Positions 8,971 through 18,868 of a stretch of DNA of 64,000 bases are shown one piece after another; the stretch's first letter is position 1; every line of letters starts with the position of its first letter. Below the pieces are notes generated by a model. That model had not been told where the DNA came from, made no database searches, and saw nothing but the letters and a program-made list of their open reading frames with translations. This DNA is from Clostridium sp. ZS2-4 (GTDB taxonomy: Bacteria > Bacillota > Clostridia > Clostridiales > Clostridiaceae). The stretch is from positions 18,497-82,496 of the forward strand of contig NZ_JAPPRQ010000054.1 in NCBI RefSeq assembly GCF_026719745.1, read 5' to 3'. Both the position numbers and the translations under genes were made by a program.

Positions 8971-9548
8971 ATATCCTCCATATATTTTAAACATACCATA
9001 TGATTTCTTGCTTCCACTGTATCGCAATGCAATAACTGACCATTTTTAATTATATATTGCATTGTATTTTCAAGAGATACAATTAAAGCCTTATCTATAT
9101 CTTCATATGTCAATTTTCTTACTTCTTCAACTCCTGGGAAAGATCTCAAAGGCTCAATATAGTCTGCCATATAAATTATCTTCTCAAGAAGACTCATATT
9201 TTTTCTTCCAGTAGTATGATAAGCTATAGAATTCAATATATCTTTGTCCTCTATTCCCATTATGTTTTTTGCTACATAAGCTCCCGCAGCTCCATGCAGC
9301 AGACTTGGAGTTTTTATACAAATCTCATTTATATTATACCCATATTTTTCTGCAATATTTACCATTTTGTCATTTTCCATGTATTTAGCACAATCGTGTA
9401 CTATGCCTGCCATTCTTGCTTTTTCTATATCCGCTCCATAAATTTCTGCTAATTTTACTGCTGTATCTCTAACACTTAAGCTATGCTTAAATCTTTTCAT
9501 ATTTAAGTTTTCTTTTAAATATTCAATAATCTTTTCTTCCGACCACAT
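8967..9548 (-). CDS. yqeK: YqeK-family HD-domain phosphohydrolase
   Basis: A 193-residue HD-superfamily protein. YqeK enzymes split diadenosine tetraphosphate symmetrically to ADP. The metal-binding residues visible are His22, the His51-Asp52 pair in GIVHDCAK, and later His in LLHGAAGA and ADYIEPLR. A strong ribosome site, GGGGGAG, precedes the ATG. The order nadD-yqeK matches Bacillus, where both are linked to NAD synthesis and ribosome genes. It lies 28 bases after nadD and overlaps the following LCP gene by the ATGA junction. Confidence 0.9.
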   Translation of the reverse strand: MWSEEKIIEYLKENLNMKRFKHSLSVRDTAVKLAEIYGADIEKARMAGIVHDCAKYMENDKMVNIAEKYGYNINEICIKTPSLLHGAAGAYVAKNIMGIEDKDILNSIAYHTTGRKNMSLLEKIIYMADYIEPLRSFPGVEEVRKLTYEDIDKALIVSLENTMQYIIKNGQLLHCDTVEARNHMVCLKYMEDI

Positions 9549-9576
9549 GTTATAATGCTCCCCCTCTTAATATAAA

Positions 9577-10179
9577 TTATTTATAAAGTTCCATTTCATT
9601 TAAAAGATACTTTGCCTTTTCCGGAATCAAATAGCCTATACTCTCTCCTTTTTTTATTTTTTCTCTTATTTGAGTAGATGAAATTTCTAAGATAGGTATA
9701 TCAAGAAATATTATTTGTTTATCATATTTCTCTTCAATTTTCTTTTTTTGATTTTGTATATCTTGTTTACTATATCCTGGTCTATTAAACACTACAAATT
9801 TGCACTGACTTAAAATCTGATCAACATTTTTCCAAGTATCTATCTGCATCAGACAATCTACTCCTGTTATAAAATACCATTCAGTTTTAGGTTGCAGAAA
9901 ATTGAAGAATTTTAAAGTTTCATATGTATAACTTAAATTTTTCTTTTTGATTTCATAATCACTAACTTCAAATTTTTTTTCATTTTTTATAGTTTCTTTA
10001 ACTAATGTAAATCTTAACTGAGCATCAGTTACAATTTTATCAGTTTTATGTGGAGGATTCCCCGACGGAATAAATATAACCTTATCCAGACCTAATTTAT
10101 ATAATGCCTCATATGCTATATGAAGATGTCCATTATGGATTGGGTCAAAGGTTCCTCCAAATATGCCTTTTCTCTTCAT
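9577..10179 (-). CDS. nadD: Nicotinate-nucleotide adenylyltransferase
   Basis: A 200-residue nucleotidyltransferase that makes deamido-NAD from nicotinate mononucleotide and ATP in the cytoplasm. The N-terminal GGTFDPIHNGH (residues 8-18) holds the T/HxGH ATP site, and ISSTQIREKI near 167-176 is the second nucleotide-binding block. Length is normal. The final step of NAD synthesis, nadE, is at 44515-46419. It is the first gene of a minus-strand run nadD-yqeK-LCP-ridA-rluA; yhbY and obg lie 4 kb upstream, separated by the gerK genes. Confidence 0.93.
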   Translation of the reverse strand: MKRKGIFGGTFDPIHNGHLHIAYEALYKLGLDKVIFIPSGNPPHKTDKIVTDAQLRFTLVKETIKNEKKFEVSDYEIKKKNLSYTYETLKFFNFLQPKTEWYFITGVDCLMQIDTWKNVDQILSQCKFVVFNRPGYSKQDIQNQKKKIEEKYDKQIIFLDIPILEISSTQIREKIKKGESIGYLIPEKAKYLLNEMELYK

Positions 10180-10237
10180 TTAAAATCATTCCTCTTCTAG
10201 CAGTATATTATTGTTTCCTACCTTAAAAAGTATATCA

Positions 10238-10284
10238 TAAAAAAATAAAAATTAAAGGCAAGAAGTTTCTATATCAAACTTCTT
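10238..10284 (-). terminator. Terminator of the gerKA-gerKC unit
   Basis: Arms AAGAAGTTT (10260-10268) and AAACTTCTT (10276-10284) lie just after the gerKC stop. On the minus strand the hairpin is followed by a T-rich tract. Confidence 0.8.
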
Positions 10285-10291
10285 ACCTGAT

Positions 10292-11404
10292 TTACTTAAT
10301 AAAATTCAATGTATCACCAGAATGTGTAATTTCAACATCTGCATTCACAATTAACTCAGTTATCTTTATAGGATTATTCTTTTTTACTTTAGGATATTTT
10401 CTGTGTAATTCTTCCTCTATATCAAAAATATCTATTCCATCATCTTTATATTGATTAAAAATTATTCTGCATGCTTTCTTAATATTCTCTTCACTTGTCA
10501 TTTCTAATACTTTTAAAGTATTATCATTGATTACAAGCTTTTCCTGTACCTCACCTACTGATGCCTTAACCTTTATATTCTTAATTAATTTTATCTTGTC
10601 TTCTTCATATTTTATTTCTGTTTTAGTCTTACTTTTTAAAATCTCTAATGTTACAAACTTATCTTCTGCTTCAGGATTCTTAGGTTCTAAGGTTCCAGAT
10701 TTAACAGAATTCATTAAAAAATTAAATCCCTGTCCCTCTTGTTTACTTATAATACCTACCATTTTATCCTCTTTCAATATTGCTCCACCATCTATTTCAA
10801 CCTTGTTTCCCATTCCACCACTCTGCAGCTTTATTAATGGTGCTATACTAGTCTTGTCACCTACTAGTCTTTGATTCAAATATTGATTTAAAGATAGTTG
10901 TATAGCCCTTGAAGATGCTCCTACATTATTAATAAGTTCCATAACATATACTCCCAAATACTTTTCTTCATCTAAGTCTGCTTGTAATAACATTTCACAC
11001 TCTCCATCATAAACACCAATGAAAGGTCTTATAAGCATCTCTTGATCCCTGTCAAAAAAATCCATGAAATTGTCTAAACCATACTCCGCTGCCCTACTTC
11101 CAAAAATTAGAACTTTATTTTGAGTGTAATTTAATTTAAAACTAGAACCTAAACTTATTTCTCTTACAGCTTCAAAGCATGTTTTCCCTTTGCCTTTAAA
11201 AATGATTCTATCTCCCTCCCCTTTCTCATCACCTCCTTTTGCTTTAAAAGCCTCACAATAAACTATAGGTTTATTGTCATTATCAATATCTACAAGTACA
11301 GCAGTAACAAATAAAATTTTATTAATATCCTTATAACTAAAGCATCCTGTCATCAATATACAGTTTACAATCGCAATAACTAATCCACTCCATATTTTCT
11401 TCAT
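10292..11404 (-). CDS. gerKC: Germinant receptor lipoprotein, Ger(x)C family
   Basis: A 370-residue spore-germination lipoprotein. The signal peptide ends in a lipobox with Cys21 (LMTGC). A GerAC-type C-terminal domain fills most of the mature chain. GerC subunits lie on the outer face of the spore inner membrane and are needed for response to amino-acid or salt germinants. The start codon overlaps the gerKA stop as ATGA, and GGATG lies upstream inside gerKA, so the two are co-translated. The name gerKC is given because the operon shape, A then C with B divergent, matches gerK of C. perfringens. Confidence 0.88.
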   Translation of the reverse strand: MKKIWSGLVIAIVNCILMTGCFSYKDINKILFVTAVLVDIDNDNKPIVYCEAFKAKGGDEKGEGDRIIFKGKGKTCFEAVREISLGSSFKLNYTQNKVLIFGSRAAEYGLDNFMDFFDRDQEMLIRPFIGVYDGECEMLLQADLDEEKYLGVYVMELINNVGASSRAIQLSLNQYLNQRLVGDKTSIAPLIKLQSGGMGNKVEIDGGAILKEDKMVGIISKQEGQGFNFLMNSVKSGTLEPKNPEAEDKFVTLEILKSKTKTEIKYEEDKIKLIKNIKVKASVGEVQEKLVINDNTLKVLEMTSEENIKKACRIIFNQYKDDGIDIFDIEEELHRKYPKVKKNNPIKITELIVNADVEITHSGDTLNFIK

Positions 11405-12801
11405 TTGTTTTCATCCTTATCAAATATAGTATTAGATATTTCATCAAGGCTGCTTCTTATGAATACATCTTTTAATTTATAAGATTGTAATGTTCCAATA
11501 GGAAATAAGTAAGGGTATCCACAGCTCTCCAAAGAAGCTAAATGAGATAAAAGTAAAAAAAATCCCATATAGAAGCCTGGAAGTCCTAATAAAGATGAAC
11601 ATAATAATATTATATTACTCCAAACTACTATAGCCTTATATAAATTTGGTACCAGAAAAGTAGAAATAGCGGATACAGCAACAATAACTATAGTAGTTTG
11701 TGAAGTAAGTCCTGCTCCTATAGCTGCTTCTCCTAAAATTAATGCTCCTACTATACTTAATGCCTGCCCCGTGGGCTGAGGTAATCTTATTCCCGCTTCT
11801 CTTAATAATTGAAAAAATAATATCATAATTACTACCTCAACTATGGTTGGAAAAGGAACACCCACTCTTGAATTAGCCAGCCTGACTACGAAAACTGTAG
11901 GAAGCAATGCAAAGTGGTAGGTGCTCAAAGCTATATATAACCCCGGTAAAATAATTGCTGTTATTAATCCAATCCATCTTTGAAATCTTGAAATACTAGT
12001 AAAATATTTATTTAAATAGTAATCATCTGCCGCCTGTAAATTTTCTATAAAAAAGAAAGGCGCTATAATAACTGAAGGTGTACCATCTACCATAACTATT
12101 ACTTTTCCTTCAAATAATTTAGAAGCTGCAATATCTGGTTTTTCTGTATATCCAATAGTATCAAAAACAGAGTAATTGTTTTTTAATTCTTCTTCAATAT
12201 AGTTTGTATCTAATATGAAATCTGAGTTTATATCTTTAATTTTGCTTTTTATATATTGAACTAATTTTTGTGAGGCTGTTCCTTTAATATAGGAAATTAC
12301 CACAGTGGTATTTGACTTTTCACCAAAATCCATGCTTTCGAACTTAAGATTCTCATTTTTAATCTTTCTTCTTATCAAGGCTATATTCTCTACAATAACT
12401 TCATTAAATCCTTCTCTGGGTCCCTTAATAACAGCTTCTGTAGGTGGAATAAATACAGGTCTTTTAGCAAATCCTTTAGCTTCACAATAAAGAATAGTTT
12501 TTTGGAAGTTGAACACCAAAATTACATCTCCAGATAAGATATGCATTATTGCCTCATTTTCTGAATTTACTTCTCCTACATTATTAGCCCATAACACTTC
12601 TTTTTTTACATTTTCAGTATCTCTAACTCTATGACTTTTTAATAGAGGCTCTATTATATATTCACTGATGAATTTTGAATCACACAAATTATCAATATAT
12701 ATAGCATATATTATTCCCTGTGAACATTCGATTTCTCTATATTTAACATCGAAGCTGTCTTTTAATTTTTCCTTTAAGTTTTTAACATATTGTTCATTCA
12801 C
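11401..12801 (-). CDS. gerKA: Germinant receptor subunit A (GerA family)
   Basis: A 466-residue integral membrane protein. The soluble N-terminal half (about 1-240) includes KGPREGFNEVIVENIALIRR near 131, and the membrane half has about five helices from residue 280. GerA subunits, with GerB and GerC, bind germinants and are thought to form oligomeric ion channels. It differs from the SpoVAF-like protein in this window by lacking DAREYPVRGP. The start is GTG with GAGGTGGTGAT just upstream. It is expected to be expressed in the forespore, but I could not identify a sigma-G box with confidence. Confidence 0.9.
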   Translation of the reverse strand: MNEQYVKNLKEKLKDSFDVKYREIECSQGIIYAIYIDNLCDSKFISEYIIEPLLKSHRVRDTENVKKEVLWANNVGEVNSENEAIMHILSGDVILVFNFQKTILYCEAKGFAKRPVFIPPTEAVIKGPREGFNEVIVENIALIRRKIKNENLKFESMDFGEKSNTTVVISYIKGTASQKLVQYIKSKIKDINSDFILDTNYIEEELKNNYSVFDTIGYTEKPDIAASKLFEGKVIVMVDGTPSVIIAPFFFIENLQAADDYYLNKYFTSISRFQRWIGLITAIILPGLYIALSTYHFALLPTVFVVRLANSRVGVPFPTIVEVVIMILFFQLLREAGIRLPQPTGQALSIVGALILGEAAIGAGLTSQTTIVIVAVSAISTFLVPNLYKAIVVWSNIILLCSSLLGLPGFYMGFFLLLSHLASLESCGYPYLFPIGTLQSYKLKDVFIRSSLDEISNTIFDKDENK

Positions 12802-12964
12802 ATTATCACCACCTCATAGTTACCCTTAAGTGTAGTTATTTTTTGTAGTTTTTAAGAATACTATTCTCTTTTTTGTAAATAATATCATAATAGTTATTGT
12901 TTATATTTCCATTAAATTATTAATTTTCATTTAATGGAATAATATTTTATAAGGTGGGAAATAG

Positions 12965-14059
12965 ATGAACAATTTAAATGCTCGTCATTTTATTTTTATA
13001 ATTCTCGGAACGTCAATAGTTGCCTTAAAAACCTATCCAAATATAATCGTGAAATATGGTGGAAGAGATTCTTGGATAGCAGTCTCAATAGCTTCTTTAC
13101 TAATTTTATTATTTACTGTCTATATATTATGGATTTGCAAAAAAACTAATACATATAATATATTTGAAATATATAGTTCAACATTAGGTCAAAGATTAGG
13201 TACTATATGCTTATTTTTGTTCATTTTTGCTTTATTCTTAACTTTAATTGAATGTGCCTCAATTGAATCCAGTGCAGTGCATCAAAATATGCTTTTAGAT
13301 AGTCCCCCTTGGTATATCCTTTTATTCTTTATAGTAATTGCAATATACTCAGTAGGTAAGGGCCTAAGGTCAATAATTGTTATAACCATATTAGGCATAA
13401 TATTTATAATGTTTGCAGGAATTAATTTAGGGATAATGACTATTAAATATAAAGAAAGCAAATATCTTTTTCCAATATTAGAGAATGGATTAGATTTGAA
13501 TTTTGGGATTGCTACATTAAAGTCCTTAGGAGGATATGCTGGTATAACTATTTTCTTGCCGTTTTTAGTAAATATAAATGAAAAAGAAAAAAGTAAATTA
13601 ATTAGGAACAGCATCATAGCCCTAATAATAGTAATTCAAATGGAAATAGTATCAATGACAGGAGTAATAACCACTTTCGGTGCTAACCGAGCAATCAATA
13701 TATGGTATCCAAAATTAATTCAAACTCAATTGGTGAGTTATTTTGGTTTTTTAGAAAGTGGAGAATTTTTTGTAATGCTTCAGATTGTAGGAGGATGGTT
13801 TGTAAAATACATTTTAACCTTCTACGGACTTATAAATCTACTAAAAAAATTTGATTTAATAAATAAGTACAGCATATACATTATTTCTATTTTAACTTTT
13901 TTATTTTCTTTCTTAATATCTAAAAATAGTTTCATGCTTTTAAAATTTTTAGTTTATTATAATTACATCAGCTTAGTCAACTTTATAATAATACCCTTTA
14001 TGGTTTATACTATATTTTTGATAAAACATAATATTAAAAATCCCAATAATAAAAAATAG
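12965..14059 (+). CDS. gerKB: Germinant receptor permease-like subunit B
   Basis: A 364-residue, roughly ten-helix membrane protein of the spore germination GerB family within the APC transporter superfamily. GerB is the subunit shown in Bacillus to help determine amino-acid germinant binding. It is transcribed divergently from gerKA-gerKC, with 163 bases between, the same arrangement as C. perfringens gerKB. GGTGGG lies just before the ATG. It ends at a bidirectional hairpin. Confidence 0.88.
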   Translation: MNNLNARHFIFIILGTSIVALKTYPNIIVKYGGRDSWIAVSIASLLILLFTVYILWICKKTNTYNIFEIYSSTLGQRLGTICLFLFIFALFLTLIECASIESSAVHQNMLLDSPPWYILLFFIVIAIYSVGKGLRSIIVITILGIIFIMFAGINLGIMTIKYKESKYLFPILENGLDLNFGIATLKSLGGYAGITIFLPFLVNINEKEKSKLIRNSIIALIIVIQMEIVSMTGVITTFGANRAINIWYPKLIQTQLVSYFGFLESGEFFVMLQIVGGWFVKYILTFYGLINLLKKFDLINKYSIYIISILTFLFSFLISKNSFMLLKFLVYYNYISLVNFIIIPFMVYTIFLIKHNIKNPNNKK

Positions 14060-14090
14060 GAAGAAAAATCATCTTCCTATTTTTTATTAT
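14050..14090. terminator. Bidirectional terminator between gerKB and yhbY
   Basis: Arms AATAGGAAGA (14055-14064) and TCTTCCTATT (14072-14081), flanked by A-run and T-run, between two convergent genes. Confidence 0.88.
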
Positions 14091-14093
14091 ATA

Positions 14094-14384
14094 TTATTTA
14101 GGTAATTCTATTTTTGCCTTTTTTGCTCTTTTATAAAGAACTAAAATATTTCCTATTGCTTGAACTCCTTCGCATTTTATCTCTTCACATATAATGTCTG
14201 AAGCTTCTCGCGCCGTAATACCACTGTTATTTAGTACTTTTATTTTTATAAGTTCTCTTTTCTTAAGTGCATCTTCTACTTGTTTTAAAAAAGTATCCTC
14301 AACTCCATTTTTACCTACTTGAAAAATAGGGGCGATTGTATTTGCTAGACCTCTTAAATAACTTCTTTGTTTACTTGTTATCAT
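14094..14384 (-). CDS. yhbY: YhbY-family RNA-binding protein (CRM domain)
   Basis: A 96-residue single CRM-domain protein. The start ITSKQRSYLRGLAN, the block VGKNGVEDTFL, and the GxxG-like VQAIGNILVLYK near the end are diagnostic. YhbY associates with pre-50S ribosomal particles. GGAGG precedes the ATG. It lies 10 bases after obg on the same strand, consistent with a ribosome-assembly pair. Confidence 0.92.
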   Translation of the reverse strand: MITSKQRSYLRGLANTIAPIFQVGKNGVEDTFLKQVEDALKKRELIKIKVLNNSGITAREASDIICEEIKCEGVQAIGNILVLYKRAKKAKIELPK

Positions 14385-14394
14385 ATGTTTCCTC

Positions 14395-15684
<1,290 letters not shown>

Positions 15685-15713
15685 TTAGTTAGTTTATTGT
15701 TATTGCCATTTAT

Positions 15714-16253
15714 CTATGTAAATGTTAATCTATAAGCAAAATTCTTATCATAATTATATTTATGTATTTTTATGTATGTCTCCTCTGAATAAATCTGTTC
15801 CCACTCTTCAATCCAATCCAATTCATCCACTAAAGATTCCTTATTAGCTATAAATAAACTTTCCCCTAATTCGTCTTCAAAGATATATATATAAACAAAA
15901 TCAGATTTGTAATTCTCTACTTCATTAAATATATTATTTACTAAAATTCTTTTTTTATTGTAATCTTTTTGAAATGTAGTTTTTAAAAATCCATCTATTT
16001 CTATGTGTAACTCTACTTTAATTCCCTTATTCAAAAACTTTTTTAAATTCTCTTCTATTAAAAATCCAAAATACTCATTCCCCAAAGCATATACTCTACT
16101 TATGCAGCTGTTCTTTTCAACTATTTTCTGTATATATTGTTTTGCTTCCTTATTTCTTTCTAACTGAATGTACCCATAAATAACCTGTATATCATTCATG
16201 AAATCATGTCTTTCTTTTCTTAAATAATTTATAAAATTATTCAACCCCTCCAT
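15714..16253 (-). CDS. spo0B: Spo0B-like sporulation phosphotransferase
   Basis: A 179-residue protein with a SpoOB-alpha helical hairpin. The N-terminal RKERHDFMNDIQVI places the phospho-accepting histidine at residue 16, and a weakly conserved region with a degenerate ATPase-like look follows (about 75-179). In Bacillus, Spo0B passes phosphate from Spo0F to Spo0A. Its place between rpmA and obg is exactly the Bacillus position. GGAGG is 6 bases before the ATG. Most clostridia are described as lacking the phosphorelay, so its partner here is open. Sequence identity to Bacillus Spo0B looks low; the call rests on the HDFMNDI motif plus synteny. Confidence 0.75.
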   Translation of the reverse strand: MEGLNNFINYLRKERHDFMNDIQVIYGYIQLERNKEAKQYIQKIVEKNSCISRVYALGNEYFGFLIEENLKKFLNKGIKVELHIEIDGFLKTTFQKDYNKKRILVNNIFNEVENYKSDFVYIYIFEDELGESLFIANKESLVDELDWIEEWEQIYSEETYIKIHKYNYDKNFAYRLTFT

Positions 16254-16305
16254 TATAAGCCTCCATTAATGAGTTTTAAAAAAGCACCCTATTGGGTGCC
16301 TTTAA

Positions 16306-16605
16306 TTATTCAGCTACATTTTCGAATACTACTGGGTAAACACTAGCTTGCTTTTTACTTCTTCCAACTCTTTCGAATTTTACTATACCGTCAATTTTAG
16401 CAAAAAGTGTATCGTCTCCGCCTCTACCAACGTTAGTTCCTGGATGTATTCTTGTTCCTCTTTGTCTTACTAAGATATTTCCAGCAAGAACAAATTGACC
16501 ATCTCCACATTTAGTTCCAAGTCTTTTAGATTCAGAATCTCTACCGTTTTTAGATGCCCCTTGACCTTTTTTGTGGGCAAACATTTGAAGGTTTATTCTT
16601 ATCAT
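16306..16605 (-). CDS. rpmA: 50S ribosomal protein L27 with cleavable N-terminus
   Basis: A 99-residue L27. The conserved [21 protein letters not shown] follows an N-terminal extension, INLQMFA, which matches the Firmicute processing motif cut by the Prp protease before the ribosome can use L27. The prp gene is immediately upstream. The ribosome site AAGGAGGTG is strong and lies over the end of prp. Confidence 0.96.
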   Translation of the reverse strand: MIRINLQMFAHKKGQGASKNGRDSESKRLGTKCGDGQFVLAGNILVRQRGTRIHPGTNVGRGGDDTLFAKIDGIVKFERVGRSKKQASVYPVVFENVAE

Positions 16606-16608
16606 TCT

Positions 16609-16941
16609 TCACACCTCCTTAACAAATAAACGTATGTAATCTTCATAGCCGTCTTTAATAAGACTCTTTATTCCTAATAACATAGTTTGTAGTAAGACCT
16701 GACATTTGTTGATATGCTCGTCTTCTTCATTCTCTATGCTAACACTTAAGTATCCATCATCATCAAATTCATATTGCACATCTACTTTTAACACTTCAGA
16801 AAGTCCATTTAGAGTAGTCTGTGACAAAAATGATACCGCACTGCATAGAATATCATTTCCAATATCATCAAACCCTGCATGACCCTCTAATTCGTATGCT
16901 ACAATATATCCTTTTTTAAATCTGAATAATACATCAATCAT
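16609..16941 (-). CDS. prp: Ribosomal-processing cysteine protease Prp
   Basis: A 110-residue protein whose catalytic pair is His21 (EGHAGF) and Cys33 (DILCSAVS). Prp removes the N-terminal extension of L27. It sits between rplU and rpmA, the universal Firmicute position, 4 bases after the rplU stop, and has no clear ribosome site of its own, which points to translational coupling. B. subtilis name: ysxB. Confidence 0.93.
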   Translation of the reverse strand: MIDVLFRFKKGYIVAYELEGHAGFDDIGNDILCSAVSFLSQTTLNGLSEVLKVDVQYEFDDDGYLSVSIENEEDEHINKCQVLLQTMLLGIKSLIKDGYEDYIRLFVKEV

Positions 16942-16945
16942 AAAA

Positions 16946-17257
16946 TTAAGCTTCTATCTTTTCTATTTGTAACTTAGTATAAGGTTGTCTGTGTCCATTT
17001 TTCTTTCTTGAGTCTTTCTTCGCCTTGTATTTAAACACGATAACTTTTTTAGCTTTTCCTTGTTTAATTACTTTAGCAACAACCTTAGCGCCTTCAACTA
17101 CAGGAGCTCCAACAACTAATTCGCCTTCTTTGTTTACAGCAAGAACTTCATTTAGTTCAACGTTTGAATCAACTTCAGCGTCTAGCTTTTCAACAAATAA
17201 AACGTCTCCTTCTTGAACTCTGTATTGTTTTCCACCAGTCTTAACTATAGCGTACAT
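16946..17257 (-). CDS. rplU: 50S ribosomal protein L21
   Basis: A 103-residue L21 that begins [14 protein letters not shown] and ends in the basic [15 protein letters not shown] block. The frame is open upstream to 17302, but AAGGAGGTG lies 6 bases before the ATG at 17257 and the family starts there. It heads the rplU-prp-rpmA operon, which continues into the spo0B-like gene and obg. Confidence 0.96.
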   Translation of the reverse strand: MYAIVKTGGKQYRVQEGDVLFVEKLDAEVDSNVELNEVLAVNKEGELVVGAPVVEGAKVVAKVIKQGKAKKVIVFKYKAKKDSRKKNGHRQPYTKLQIEKIEA

Positions 17258-17345
17258 CAAAATACACCTCCTTATAAGAGTCTCGCCGCCTTCGGTACAC
17301 AAAATAATTTCGTGATTTGAAAAACCTTATGCGCGCGGTTTACAA
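17258..17345 (-). ncRNA. Probable L21 leader RNA
   Basis: The region before rplU is unusually GC-rich for this genome, with the tracts ACCGCGCGC and GAAGGCGGCGAGAC on the minus strand, just before the ribosome site. Firmicute rplU operons carry a conserved autoregulatory L21 leader here. The match is by position and base composition; I did not fold it against a model. Confidence 0.5.
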
Positions 17346-17386
17346 ATGCCATTTTATCACATCTATTTATATTTGTAAAGAAAAAT

Positions 17387-18832
17387 TTAACCATATATCT
17401 TAAGCTTTTCAAATTTATTTATTTGACTATTAAATAACAAAGGTTCAACCTTGAAATACTCTAAATTTTCCATAAAATTTACATATATCTTCTTGTCCAA
17501 AGCATCTATATCTCTTATAAACTCTATAATATCTCCTAATATATCTTTTTCATAAATTCCATCTAATTCTATATATATATCATTAATATCATACTTGCTG
17601 CTTATCTTAATAATTTCATTTCTTATTAAACTATTTAAATACGAAAGATTTATTCTTTTTCCTTTTCCTTTGCACAGGGTACAATCTTCTTCTATAAAAT
17701 CATATATAGATTTACCTCTCCTTTTCCTTGCTATCTGCACCAAATTAAGTTTTGTAAAAGGATAAATTATAGTCTTCTTTTTATCATCTTTAAATCCTTC
17801 TTTTAATGCATACATAATTTTTTTCTTATTTTCAATATTGTTTATATCTATAAAATCAATTACAATTATCCCGCTTAAATTCCTAATCATTATCTGTCTT
17901 GCAATTTCTTCTGCTGCCTCTATGTTTGTAATCAAGGCAGTTTTATCTATAGAGCTCTGCTTTGTATTCTTAGCTGAATTAACATCTATAACATACATTG
18001 CTTCCGTTTTCTCTATAATAATATTTCCTCCACTTGGAAGAACTACCTTACTATTTCTTAAAGATAGGATTTCCTTTTCTATATTATAATAACTAAAAAG
18101 ATTTTGTTTTTCAGAGTATAACTCTACACTTATATTTAAATCAGATTTATTTTTTATGAATTCTTTGATATATTCATAATCTTCTTTTTCATTTACTAGT
18201 ACTTTCTCTGTATTTTCACTTAATATATCTATTAATATTCTTCCAAGACTTCCTCCACCATTATACAAAAGTTTTGGCTTTATGGAATAAGTTCCTTCTT
18301 TGTTAATTCTTTTATAAATTTCATATAACTCTTCTATTTCTTTATTTATATCTTCTATTTCAGCATTTAAGGCATTAGTTCTAATCATAACACCTATTTC
18401 ATTTGGCTTTACTATATTTTCTACTATATACTCTGTAAAATTATCATTATCTTCAATTTTTTTCGAGAAATTAATATAATTGTTATATGTTATAATAACT
18501 ACGTATCTACCCGGAACACTTATTTGACTAGTAACTTTAGCCCCTTTTTCTAAAATTGGTTCTCGCATTACTTCAACCAATACTTCATCTCCATTTTTCA
18601 AATGTGCATTACCAAATTTCTCATGAAGATACATATACGCATTTTTCTGAAATCCTATATCGAGAAAAGCACATTTAATTCCTGGTACTATATTTTTAAC
18701 TACAGCTTTATATATTTCACCAGAGCATGGTTCAATACTTTCTTCTTCTATAAAGCATTCCTTAAGCGTATTGTTTTCTCTAAGAGCAATTCTTAAAATA
18801 TTTTTCTGTCTTTCTATAAAAATTTCTTCCAA
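17387..18832 (-). CDS. rng: Ribonuclease E/G family endoribonuclease
   Basis: A 481-residue RNase G-type enzyme for RNA processing and decay. An S1-like domain near residues 35-120 (VLVEVMREP) is followed by the DNase-I-like catalytic part with MYVIDVNSAKNTK near 280-292 and IVIDFIDI near 325, which hold the metal-binding aspartates. The zinc-link motif is degenerate but present as CTLCKGKG near 388-395. The start is TTG, chosen for GAGGTG 7 bases upstream. It is read toward rplU, the order seen in many clostridia. Confidence 0.92.
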   Translation of the reverse strand: MEEIFIERQKNILRIALRENNTLKECFIEEESIEPCSGEIYKAVVKNIVPGIKCAFLDIGFQKNAYMYLHEKFGNAHLKNGDEVLVEVMREPILEKGAKVTSQISVPGRYVVIITYNNYINFSKKIEDNDNFTEYIVENIVKPNEIGVMIRTNALNAEIEDINKEIEELYEIYKRINKEGTYSIKPKLLYNGGGSLGRILIDILSENTEKVLVNEKEDYEYIKEFIKNKSDLNISVELYSEKQNLFSYYNIEKEILSLRNSKVVLPSGGNIIIEKTEAMYVIDVNSAKNTKQSSIDKTALITNIEAAEEIARQIMIRNLSGIIVIDFIDINNIENKKKIMYALKEGFKDDKKKTIIYPFTKLNLVQIARKRRGKSIYDFIEEDCTLCKGKGKRINLSYLNSLIRNEIIKISSKYDINDIYIELDGIYEKDILGDIIEFIRDIDALDKKIYVNFMENLEYFKVEPLLFNSQINKFEKLKIYG

Positions 18833-18868
18833 TATACTTCACCTCATCTAATAAATAACATACATTTT

